From contig CAYZJC010000002.1 of the NCBI GenBank assembly GCA_964478775.1, positions 62,001 to 126,000 on the forward strand: a stretch of 64,000 nucleotides of DNA, given 5' to 3'. Within the stretch, counting starts at the first letter, position 1, and each line of letters opens with the position of its first letter. Source of the DNA: PNMQ01 sp964478775. Lineage in GTDB: Bacteria > Pseudomonadota > Alphaproteobacteria > Paracaedibacterales > CAIOTO01. The notes below the pieces were generated by a model. It saw nothing but the letters and a program-made list of their open reading frames with translations, was not told the DNA's origin and did no database searches. Below are positions 34,866-43,885 of this stretch, piece after piece. The position numbers were made by a program, and so were the translations under genes.

Positions 34866-36506
34866 TTATGCTTCAATAAGGCCTTTATTTTGAAGGTAAG
34901 TTGTAAGTAATGTTTTAGCCCACCTTGACTTATTGTGGTCAAAATAAGTAACGTAAGGTTCAATGTGACCTTCTGCTGTAAAGTCAAAATGTGACACTGA
35001 CTTTTGCTTGCCTGTTTCACCTGTGCTGGTGAGCGTTAAGTATTCCCTTTCATTGGTTACATAAATTTGGTGAAGGGCAACGAGGGCTTCATCAAAAGTA
35101 TTAACGGGAATATTATCCAACATGGAAATTGTTCCAAAAATATCATCATCATCTGTTTCAAGTTCATAAGTAGTGGCACTTGCTGCTGCATACAATGCGG
35201 CTTCTGGCGCGAAAGAAAAATTAAAGAGGGATGCGGTGTTTGAAAATATTTTTAAACCACCGTGTTCAATAGACGTTGGAAAACTTTGCGTAACTTCATT
35301 TGGCAATACTTTGAGGGAAACAATTTGGTCACCGCGCAGTACTTTTACACGTACAGGTTTGTTTGCTGGTGTTGCATCTAAAATTTGCGTCAGCAATATT
35401 GTGTTGCAGCCAATTTTTTGACGGTTAACTGATAACAAAATATCTCCGTCTTCCAAGTTTTTAAAAGCAGTTGTTGGGCTATAATAACCAGTTAACATTA
35501 AAAGCGTTTGTTTTTGGTTGTTGTCTTGTGACACATATTTTGAAAGTAAGCTTGCGTCAATGCCTCTGTAGTTGCAGATATCAGGTAGGGTCATAGTTTC
35601 AAAGACAAAGTGAAAGCTGTTCATGGTAATGGGCCTTGGAATGGGGCCTGACATCATGATATTATAAGCACGTTGGACAAACCAAATAGGGTGAATAATC
35701 GAGTGAATATCATCTCCGGCATATAGTAAGCCATTGATAATGCCATCTTCATTAAACACTGGTGATCCACTAGCGCCGCCTCTGCACAACAAGCGCACTT
35801 GAAAGGACTCAACAGCCTTAATCATATCAAACACATAGCAATTGTTGACCATACCTTCTTCAACAGAAAGTTCCCCATAACTATTGCCAACAAACCCAAC
35901 AGTGTCGGTTAACTTAACGGTGTGAGAATCAACCATCGGCATTTGTGTAAACCGGCCTGCTAAATCGGGAACGTGCAAGAATGCATAGTCACCATATTGG
36001 GTGCTAGGGCTTACCCCTAATACCTTAACTTGATTGCCTTGGTAAAGGGTGCCATCTCGGGCTTCTAATTTGTAGATATTATAATCAGGTGGTGTGACGT
36101 GGTGATTGGTTGCTAAAATGCCGCGTTCAGCATTAAATACCCAAGCGGTTCCTGAATGCCCCCCAAAATCATTTCCTGATGCAATGACTTTAAATACTTG
36201 TTCAATGTAAGGTTCAATTGTTTTTCTTAAAGTTTTATTTTCCTTAAACGCAGGCATTGGAATGGAAGTATCTAATGTGTCTTCAAAAATGTCATGCGCT
36301 GAACGTTTGCGAGAGCGGGAATTGCTTTCTTCATGAGAGGATGTGCGGTGAAGAGGCGTTTTCTTGCAAAGGTTTTTTCTTAAGCTGGGGCGTTCGCGGG
36401 TGTCAAAATCACTTTCATCACTTGACATGGTGTAAGCATTACAAGTTAAAGATCCTAACAAAAGTGTTGAAATTAAAAAGGTTTTCGTGATTAAGGATGA
36501 GGACAT
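34866..36506 (-). CDS. Exported trypsin-like serine protease with PDZ domain (HtrA-like)
   Basis: A 546-residue protein with a signal peptide (FLISTLLLGSLTCNA) and a basic low-complexity linker (SRSRKRSA at 64-70). The chymotrypsin-fold protease domain has the triad His136 (ATNHHVT), Asp173 (YGDYAFL) and Ser246 (GGASGSP). A PDZ-like segment follows at about 345-400 (LEDGDILLSVNRQKI). The last 150 residues are not assigned. HtrA proteases act on misfolded or host proteins in the periplasm or outside. The layout differs from DegP/DegS in the extra N-terminal linker and the SGSP context, so I do not assign a symbol. It is the last gene of a four-gene operon. Confidence 0.82.
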   Translation of the reverse strand: MSSSLITKTFLISTLLLGSLTCNAYTMSSDESDFDTRERPSLRKNLCKKTPLHRTSSHEESNSRSRKRSAHDIFEDTLDTSIPMPAFKENKTLRKTIEPYIEQVFKVIASGNDFGGHSGTAWVFNAERGILATNHHVTPPDYNIYKLEARDGTLYQGNQVKVLGVSPSTQYGDYAFLHVPDLAGRFTQMPMVDSHTVKLTDTVGFVGNSYGELSVEEGMVNNCYVFDMIKAVESFQVRLLCRGGASGSPVFNEDGIINGLLYAGDDIHSIIHPIWFVQRAYNIMMSGPIPRPITMNSFHFVFETMTLPDICNYRGIDASLLSKYVSQDNNQKQTLLMLTGYYSPTTAFKNLEDGDILLSVNRQKIGCNTILLTQILDATPANKPVRVKVLRGDQIVSLKVLPNEVTQSFPTSIEHGGLKIFSNTASLFNFSFAPEAALYAAASATTYELETDDDDIFGTISMLDNIPVNTFDEALVALHQIYVTNEREYLTLTSTGETGKQKSVSHFDFTAEGHIEPYVTYFDHNKSRWAKTLLTTYLQNKGLIEA

Positions 36507-36546
36507 AAAAATTCTCCATAAACGGTTAAGGTGGTGGTGGGATGAC

Positions 36547-37455
36547 TTAAACAGCTTGATTCGCTTTTGTTTTTAGATCAGATATGAATTCAATATAGTC
36601 TTCTTCGGGGATTGTTCTTGTTTCATGGACAACATCACTTTTGTATTGATACAAAAAACAATCAATGGAATGTTCTTTCATGATTTGTCCAAATCTTTTT
36701 AAATTGGTGGAAGAATCGTCTACGAAAAACACAGCTTTTGGCTGCTGTTGCAAGCGATTCATGAGAGCAAGAAAGAATTCGCCTTTTGTAGTGCTACCAT
36801 AGTCACCACTGGCTTGATTAAAACCAACACCGTAATGGTAGATAGGGTAGCTTCGATGGAAGAGGGGGAATTCATCTAAAACAATATGTTCTTGTGGGGC
36901 ATTAAATTCAATGCCTAGTGACCTTAAAATATCGAATCGGTGTTCGTGTTGGCAGTCCTCTTCGTTTAAAACAGCACCCGCCATTGTGGCCGTTATGCCA
37001 AGCGTATTTATATTTAAGCTTTTGAAAGTGTTTAAATATTTAGGAAGCAAACTTTCTGTCAGTAAACTTGGGGATAGTCGATACTTTAAATTCCACACAA
37101 TTGAAGTTTCTATGACAGATAGTCCTGTGATGAGGTCTTGAAACAAACTTTTATGTTCATTGGCATAACTGCAAGGTAAGCAGGCAGCGTGGTTGGGAAA
37201 TGTAATACAATCATCAATGTCATAGACAACCCAAATATTTTGCGCCCCATATTGATTGATTGCAGTAATAGCATCGCATAAAACTTCACTGTGGTTTGAA
37301 ATAGTTTGAAATGTGCTGTGGGTTTGGGTGTCAAATTTTCTCTTTCTGTTTTGGGCTATTTCTTCATGGTCAACAAATGTAGATGCCTCTATTGTATTTG
37401 CAATACATATAGAACTTAAAGCACCAATAAGCGTAAATAATTTCATTAACTTCAT
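36547..37455 (-). CDS. Exported HAD-like protein (DUF2608 type)
   Basis: A 302-residue protein with a signal peptide (LFTLIGALSSICIANTIEAS) and a HAD-type fold. Motif I is VYDIDD (Asp79, Asp81), motif II is GITATM, motif III probably the lysine in TKGEF, and motif IV VFFVDDSSTN. This set matches DUF2608 proteins, known mainly from intracellular bacteria and of undetermined substrate; phosphatase activity is a reasonable guess. A basic RKRK follows the signal peptide at 37-40. AAGGGAT precedes the ATG, and the start is one base from the stop of the exonuclease gene, so the two are coupled. Confidence 0.75.
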   Translation of the reverse strand: MKLMKLFTLIGALSSICIANTIEASTFVDHEEIAQNRKRKFDTQTHSTFQTISNHSEVLCDAITAINQYGAQNIWVVYDIDDCITFPNHAACLPCSYANEHKSLFQDLITGLSVIETSIVWNLKYRLSPSLLTESLLPKYLNTFKSLNINTLGITATMAGAVLNEEDCQHEHRFDILRSLGIEFNAPQEHIVLDEFPLFHRSYPIYHYGVGFNQASGDYGSTTKGEFFLALMNRLQQQPKAVFFVDDSSTNLKRFGQIMKEHSIDCFLYQYKSDVVHETRTIPEEDYIEFISDLKTKANQAV

Positions 37456-37456
37456 C

Positions 37457-38380
37457 TTAAATATCCCTTTCCATTTGATGTTGCATCAGTGTTAGGTATA
37501 CAAAAGCATCTGCCAAAAGAAGTGAGTCTTGCATTGAGCCATGACAGTGTGAACGAATGGATAAATCAATGTTTAATCTTTCACACACAGCATCTAATGA
37601 ATTTTTTTCCCCAGGGAAGATAGCACGTGACATTTTTAAGGTACACCCACATTGTGCTTGAGGAATAAAATCAAGGCTTGCGCGTTTGTATTCCGCATTC
37701 ATCATGCGATAATCAAATGCTAAATTGTGTGCTATCAATAAATTATTGCCAACAAAGTCCAACATCGTTGGCGCAAAATCTGCAAAGCGCATTTCCCCCA
37801 CTAAGTCAGAGTCTGGAATTTTATGCGCTTCAAATGCTTTTTCACCACTTCTTTTCCCATCAGGGTCAAACAGTGAATATAAGCGCCGCTCACACATTGT
37901 TTCATAGTTTCTTTCAATAAAAGCAACTTCAATGACTCTGTCATAGTCGCCGGAAAGACCGGTTGTTTCTGTGTCAAAAAATACCACTGTTTGATTGGGT
38001 GGTAAGAACGATTTAAACTTCCTAATTTTTTGTTCTGAAAGGTCGTTCGGAAACGAAAAGGGAATAGGGGTTAACACACTAAAGGCCCTTGGTTCAGCTT
38101 TAGTATGAATCACCTTTGCAATTGATTGAAATTGTGGCCCAGGGGCCGCAAACAAAGAATCAAAGGCATTGCTTTGTGCTTGCGTGATTTGCCCTTGTTG
38201 TGTGTGTGTTGTAAAAAAGGCATCCCAACTGCCCGTTTGTGGTGGGGGTTGTTGCTGTACGTGTTCTTGTACGTGTTGCCCCTCAGGTTGGTTAAATAAA
38301 AAATTCCAGTCATTTCCTTTGCAGTTGTTAATCAACAATAAGCAAACAAAAATATTCTTAAATGATATGTATCTTTTCAT
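37457..38380 (-). CDS. Exported DnaQ-like (DEDDh) 3'-5' exonuclease
   Basis: A 307-residue protein. The C-terminal 180 residues form a DEDDh exonuclease domain: Asp136 and Glu138 in FFDTETTGL, Asp223 in HNLAFDYRMM, and His280/Asp285 in HGSMQDSLLLADAF. All catalytic residues are present. Cytoplasmic DnaQ-type proteins lack leaders, but this one begins with a basic hydrophobic segment (SFKNIFVCLLLINNC) that looks like a signal peptide. A glutamine-rich linker with three aromatic motifs (WNFLF 25-29, WDAFF 52-56, FDSLF 73-77) follows. Its position in an operon of exported enzymes supports secretion. The substrate, DNA or RNA, is unknown. Confidence 0.8.
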   Translation of the reverse strand: MKRYISFKNIFVCLLLINNCKGNDWNFLFNQPEGQHVQEHVQQQPPPQTGSWDAFFTTHTQQGQITQAQSNAFDSLFAAPGPQFQSIAKVIHTKAEPRAFSVLTPIPFSFPNDLSEQKIRKFKSFLPPNQTVVFFDTETTGLSGDYDRVIEVAFIERNYETMCERRLYSLFDPDGKRSGEKAFEAHKIPDSDLVGEMRFADFAPTMLDFVGNNLLIAHNLAFDYRMMNAEYKRASLDFIPQAQCGCTLKMSRAIFPGEKNSLDAVCERLNIDLSIRSHCHGSMQDSLLLADAFVYLTLMQHQMERDI

Positions 38381-38422
38381 AAAGAGCCTTCTTATCTAGG
38401 TGTTTAACAATGGTTTATTCTT

Positions 38423-39952
38423 TTAGTCGATGATTTGCGTTGTAGAATGTTTGCGCTTCTTCCCTGACTTTTTAAAGGTTTGAGGCTGCGTATCGTAATT
38501 TCCCCAATCATCAACATTTTCCTCATCGCTTACATAATGAATAACATTTTGTCTTTTCAGTCGTGGTTTGGGTAAGAGGAGTGGTGATGGTTCTCTGTCA
38601 CTTTCTGTGAGCCCTGCTTGTGTTAGCGCGTCTAAGATATCATCATCTACATCATAAGTATGGTCTACTTTTTCATATTCAGATGTATCGCTCTCAAGCA
38701 ATTGACAGCTTTGTGTTGTAGGGGCAACATGCACCGGCTTTAGGGCCATACGAAGTGGGTTAACATCTATGATGGTGGCAGTTGCAGGAAGGGTCGTGTC
38801 CGCATGACTTGATAGCTGCGTTAGGTTTGCAAATGGGCTTGATGCTTTAGAAATTGTTTCAATCACACGACCACTATCTTCTACCACAGGAACGGTTTCC
38901 ATTTGGCGTCTGATTTCTTCAATTTCAGGAAATGCCTCTTTTACCAAAATGCCCATTTCTTTCCAAAAGCCAGTGCCTGAATGCAAGCCTGCGCCTGCAA
39001 ACATATTGTCTGAACCAAAGTAGAGGTCTTTATTGTCTGCAACAATATATTTGCAATGAAACCCTTTTTTTGTAATAACGCGTACGCCATTTTGCTTGAG
39101 CTTTTCTCTCACTTCGAAGTAGTCTGTGCTTTTATGGTCCATCTGTTGGTCGCTGTAAACGGTTACATGAACACCCATTCTGGTTTTTTGTCCCAAAAGG
39201 TCTAGAAAGCCACTATATTCAATCATGTTAAGATTTAAATTAGGCGAACAGATTTCAATATTGTTTGCAGCATTTTGNNNNNNNNNNNNNNNNNNNNNNN
39301 NNNNNNNNNNNNNNNNNNNNNNNNNNNNNNNNAGCTGGGTGAGAGGAACCGTTGTGGCACTATTATTGGCAATATACAAACAGTGTGGCATAGCGGCATG
39401 TACATACATTTGCGGCAACACCATAATCAGATTCATCAAGTAATATTTATCTTTCGGGTTTAAGCTACCAGATAAAAAGTTATATGAACCCAAAATAAGG
39501 GCTTTTTCATCTACCAGAATATATTTTGCATGCAATTTATTGACTTTGTGAACCATGACATTGCTTTCTTGAAGCAGTGCGATACCAGCAGTTTCCCAAT
39601 TTTTACTATGTGTCAGTTCGCTTGATAAAAGTGCGGCTGACCTAACGCCAGCCCTTCCTTTTGTATTTAAGATATTTGCAATGCCATAGTTTTTTAAGGC
39701 ATTTGCGCTTATATACGGTGATGAAATAATGATTTGTCGCTGGGCGCCTTTTAAGGTATCTTGAACTGTTGTTTTAATTGCTATGGGGTCTAAAATGACC
39801 ATTGAAGCTCTGCTATTTGGTGTATGTGTGGTCGTATTTGTTATGGGGGTTGTGAATGCGTCAAAAGCCAACGCTTGTTCTAGATCTTGGCTTAAAAATG
39901 TGACACCTAAGCTTAACGTTTTAAGCAGTGTCCTTGTGGGGTTTTGCATCAT
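38423..39952 (-). CDS. Phospholipase D family protein with two HKD motifs, probably exported
   Basis: A 509-residue protein with two PLD domains: HAKYILVD (His141, Lys143, Asp148) followed by GSYNF, and HCKYIVAD followed by GSDNM near residue 300. Both halves of the catalytic site are complete. The superfamily includes phospholipases, nucleases and cardiolipin synthases; the short first domain resembles nuclease-type members, but the activity cannot be decided. The N-terminus (LLKTLSLGVTFL to QALA) may be a signal peptide. A 55-base N run (39278-39332) between the domains keeps the frame. The C-terminal 140 residues are low-complexity and end KKSGKKRKHSTTQIID. First gene of the operon; ATG 39949 is an alternative start. 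Confidence 0.78.
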   Translation of the reverse strand: MMQNPTRTLLKTLSLGVTFLSQDLEQALAFDAFTTPITNTTTHTPNSRASMVILDPIAIKTTVQDTLKGAQRQIIISSPYISANALKNYGIANILNTKGRAGVRSAALLSSELTHSKNWETAGIALLQESNVMVHKVNKLHAKYILVDEKALILGSYNFLSGSLNPKDKYYLMNLIMVLPQMYVHAAMPHCLYIANNSATTVPLTQXXXXXXXXXXXXXXXXXXXQNAANNIEICSPNLNLNMIEYSGFLDLLGQKTRMGVHVTVYSDQQMDHKSTDYFEVREKLKQNGVRVITKKGFHCKYIVADNKDLYFGSDNMFAGAGLHSGTGFWKEMGILVKEAFPEIEEIRRQMETVPVVEDSGRVIETISKASSPFANLTQLSSHADTTLPATATIIDVNPLRMALKPVHVAPTTQSCQLLESDTSEYEKVDHTYDVDDDILDALTQAGLTESDREPSPLLLPKPRLKRQNVIHYVSDEENVDDWGNYDTQPQTFKKSGKKRKHSTTQIID

Positions 39953-40176
39953 ACTTTCTCTCCTTTTAAAGCACGCTGTACTATTAGTATGATGAGAATT
40001 AATGCATCATGTCAATTTTAAAATAAATTTTATTAAAATTTTTTTATAAATCTTAATACATTAAGAGAATATTAATTCCATTTAATGTGTTTTGTGAAAA
40101 TTTTAAAAAAAATCGTATCAATTTAAAAGAATGTATGCTGAGATAAATTTAAGCAGATAAAGATGAGGAGTATGTC

Positions 40177-42556
40177 ATGTTATTAAAATTATTGGTAAGT
40201 GCTTTCAGTTTGGCAAGTGCATGTTCTTATGCAAGTGAACTTTCAACCTTAGAACAAGAACGTTTGCAAGAAAAAATCTATGATAAGAAGAGAAAAAGAA
40301 CCACACAGCAAGCCTCTTTTCTTGGAACGGTTTTTGGCACGAATCCACAAGACGTTTTTAAAATGTCAGACGCAGCATCTGAAGAATACTTAGCCAATAG
40401 AAGCAGTAATATTCACACCTATTTAAATGAAAGAGGAAAAGAAGACCAGTATTATGCTGCTGATGAAGAAATAGTATTTTCAAAACATGTCACTGAGCCA
40501 CATCTCAAGAAAAAAAATGCTGAATATATAACCCTATATGGTGTGGCCTTAACAGATGATTATCAGTGGCTTGAAACATCTTTGGATGATACAACGCAGG
40601 AACACGCAAAAGCTGTAAGACGCATTAAAAAAGCCCTTAAGGCAGAGTATGATTATGCGCAATCACTCATCAATTTAAATGTAGAACAAGCATTAACACA
40701 AAGATATAACGCTAATTGTACCAGTGTTTCGACAACGTACCCCATTCAAGACGAACACATGCTGTTTTACCAACGTGAAAACGAAGACAAGGCGTACCCG
40801 CTTTACTATCGTTTGAATTTACACACACAACAAGAACAACTGCTTCTTGACCCTAATAAGCTTGCAAAACGCACCCATTACTTTCATTTAGGTGAAATTG
40901 CAACCACATATAATGACAATGTATTAGGTTATACCTATGATAATGTGGGAAATCATTCTTATACTTTGCAATTTACTGACCTGTTAACGGGAAAGCCTTT
41001 TGATTATACAATTGCAAATGTAGCAGATGCTTTTATTTTTTGTAAAAATAGCAGGTTTGCTTTTTATATGCAGCTTGATGATTTAAAACAAGGTTATGAA
41101 TTGAAAGCAAATGTTTTAGGTACCCTTCCTACACATGACCAACTATTGCTGCGCAAAACAAATGCTGACTATGAAATGAGGATGAGTTTATCTTGTGATG
41201 GTGAATATATTATTGCCAGAATGGGAAATTTTGCAACGGAAGAAGTGTATGTCATAGATACAACGCAAGAAAGGCCCATGGCTTATGAATTATTCCAACA
41301 AGAACAAGGCCTTGGAACGTCTATTGTGAATGTATTGGGGCACATGGTTTATTATCGTTCAAACCTCACCACTTCAAATGGAGCTATTCACCGCGTCTAT
41401 TGGGACACAGCAAATAGTCGTCATGAAAGTGTGATTGTGCCAGAAAACAGACAATACTATATAGAAGATTTTGCTTTATATAACAATCATCTGGCTGTAT
41501 TGCTTATTGAAAATGCCAATAAAACAATTTATGTGTATGACAGACACACGAACCACTTATCAGCCCAGTTTGTGTTTAATGCAGAATCTGGTGTGAACCC
41601 AGAAATTGCTTTTTCTCATAACAACCCATTTGAAATAAGCATGCAGTTTACCCATAGTTCAGGCCTGTCCCCTAAAAGCATTTTGGAATATGAATGGTCA
41701 TCAAAACAAGTTCATAAACGCTCACAAGAACTGCTTGAAAATACAACTTCTTTGAACACGAAAATGAAAACATTATTTGTAACCAATCATTCAAGAAAAG
41801 AAATGCCAGTCACATTACTGTATCGTGAAGGTCAACTCAATAGTAACACAAGGCTTTACGTGTCTGCCTATGGGGCATATGGGGTAAACCATTTAATGGA
41901 ATATAACCCGTTTTATCAAACCTTATTGGAAATGAATTTTGCAATTGCGCATCTTCATGTGCGAGGCGGGGTTGAATGTGGGGTGGAATGGCATGAACAA
42001 GGTCGTGGCTTTTTAAAAGCCAATTCAATGCATGATGCCGTTCGTGGGGTTGTGTACTTGCATGAACAAGGTATTGGTTCGCCTAAAACGACAGTATTTC
42101 ATGGAGGCAGCGCTGGCGGTCTAATAGCTGGCCACATCGCAACACATCACCCTCAACTTGTACNNNNNNNNNNTGTTTGAAAATGCCTACCTTGATGTTT
42201 TAAAATCTTTAGTGATGGGAGATAACCTTAGTCACACAGATAAAAGTGAATTTGGAGCCCCTCATGCATCGCAGCAAGATTTTCAAATGATTAAAAGCAT
42301 TTCACCCGTTGATAATGTGAAAAAGGCTAATTTTCCAAACATGTTATTTTTAGTTGGCGTAGCAGATAAAAATGTTCCCTACTTTCATTCACTTAAAATG
42401 GCAAATAAAGTACGTGAGCATAGAACAAATGACAGCAAAATAGCTTGCTTCATAGATTTTTACGGCACACATAATATTAGTTCAGCAGAAAATGATATGA
42501 CATTTACAACATATCAGCTCGCCTTTATCCACAAGATGATGAATGAAAAAAAATAA
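40177..42556 (+). CDS. Exported prolyl oligopeptidase family (S9) serine peptidase, with 10-N gap
   Basis: One gene split by a 10-N gap (42164-42173) whose two sides are in different frames, so the gap length is arbitrary. A signal peptide (LLVSAFSLASACSYAS) and the basic motif KKRKRTTQ (37-44) precede the S9 architecture. That is a short N-terminal DDYQWLET segment, a seven-bladed propeller region, and an alpha/beta hydrolase domain. The nucleophile is Ser645 in GGSAGG; after the gap are DKNVPYFHS (Asp) and YGTHNISS (His). The layout is closest to oligopeptidase B/protease II. The ATG is preceded by GAGGAG. It is divergent from the PLD gene and probably shares its control region (39953-40176). 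Confidence 0.82.
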
Positions 42557-42593
42557 AGCTATGAAATGGGTGGTGTGTCTATTTACGCACCAC

Positions 42594-43634
42594 TTAAACT
42601 TTGACTTTTGATTTATGTTTTGTCTGTGAAACTTCAATCATCTTAGCTGTTTTCTCATCTAGCTTAATAAAAAAGTGGTCAGGAACACGCATATCAACAG
42701 AAACAACATGCTGCTTTGATATTTTATTTTGTTTAATGAGAGGGGCCAGTTTCGCAAGGGCCCTTTCAACATTTTCTTCAGGCAGTTTAATGGTGACAGC
42801 CCCATCTAGTTTAAGATTCCAGCGCCTTCCTCTAATACGAACCATATCAGTCATGTGTGCTTTAATTTCAGGAAACTGCTCAATCAATGCAAGCATTTGT
42901 GGTGCATGAATAGGCGCATCATGTCCGGCAATAATTGGCAGGCTTCTAAAGTCTGTTGTTATTCTTGTGTTCATCACCACACCATCTGTGTCAACTAAGT
43001 AGTGCTTCTTATCAGGGCTTTGCCATAATGCAACGGGAATCCTTTCTTCTAATGTAACATGAATGACATTGGGTAAGCGCCTTTGAATAACGACTGATTT
43101 AATCCAAGGGTTTTCTAAAAGGGCAGCTTGTATCGTTTGAAGGCTATAGCCCAAAATTGGGGAATTTAGCTGCGCATTAATCGCCTGTGTGACTAATGTA
43201 TGCGAAGCATTCTTTCTATTTTTAACAACGGCTTGTTTAAGGACAAGGCCACTTTTTGCACTTAAGTTAATGAAGGCCTCTTCACTTCTTTGTATGAGTA
43301 TTTGGTGCCATCCCATGAAAAAGGTAAGGCTAATGAGGATTGCTAACAATGAAAATGCTGATAAAAGTGTGATTGTTTTAAACTGTTGTCTGATACGTTG
43401 CTGGCGAATTTTCTCAATAGAACGTTTTGATGTCTTTTTCTTAAAGAAGGAAAAATGGTCCCATAATGACTCTTTGGTTTTTGGGGAAGGTGTAGTCGAT
43501 TTACTTTTTTTAGGTGTACTGGACTTTGGTTTCTGGCCCTTTTCTGAAAACGTTTCACTAGAAGAAGATGATGATGCGTCGAATGCATCAGTATCTGCTG
43601 CATTTTGCATAAGTTTCATTCGAAGTTGTGCCAT
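42594..43634 (-). CDS. ftsQ: Cell division protein FtsQ
   Basis: A bitopic divisome protein. The 346 residues have a long basic cytoplasmic N-terminus (about 85 residues, Ser/Lys-rich) and one membrane segment (about 90-112, TLLSAFSLLAILISLTFFMGW). A POTRA domain (ILGYSLQTIQAALLENPWIK) is followed by an FtsQ beta domain (RLPNVIHVTLEERIPVALWQ, with YLVDTDGVV). It stands alone; the usual neighbours ftsA, ddlB and murC/G are not in view, so the division cluster is dispersed here. Divergent from tamB across 251 bases with no other feature seen. Confidence 0.9.
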   Translation of the reverse strand: MAQLRMKLMQNAADTDAFDASSSSSSETFSEKGQKPKSSTPKKSKSTTPSPKTKESLWDHFSFFKKKTSKRSIEKIRQQRIRQQFKTITLLSAFSLLAILISLTFFMGWHQILIQRSEEAFINLSAKSGLVLKQAVVKNRKNASHTLVTQAINAQLNSPILGYSLQTIQAALLENPWIKSVVIQRRLPNVIHVTLEERIPVALWQSPDKKHYLVDTDGVVMNTRITTDFRSLPIIAGHDAPIHAPQMLALIEQFPEIKAHMTDMVRIRGRRWNLKLDGAVTIKLPEENVERALAKLAPLIKQNKISKQHVVSVDMRVPDHFFIKLDEKTAKMIEVSQTKHKSKVKV

Positions 43635-43885
43635 GGTTTATTGCTTTAGTAATTACGCTATAGTTGTATGAGATTGAGATAACCTTTTACCAAAGATGCC
43701 ATAGTTATTCGTCTTTTAAAAGTGAAAACTAGATTAAACATACAATTGTGAGTTTGTTTTATGACAAGCTAAGTTTAGTCTAAACATTTTTAAGCTGATA
43801 TTTTCAAGTTTCTTTTGCCTTATCATCTGAAATATTTTACAATCTCTACAAGTTACGTTAATAAAAAAATTGGGTTTACCCACTT

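Noticed and set aside
43189..43671. 160-codon plus-strand frame opposite ftsQ
   Set aside because: Antisense shadow; ftsQ on the other strand has clear domain motifs.
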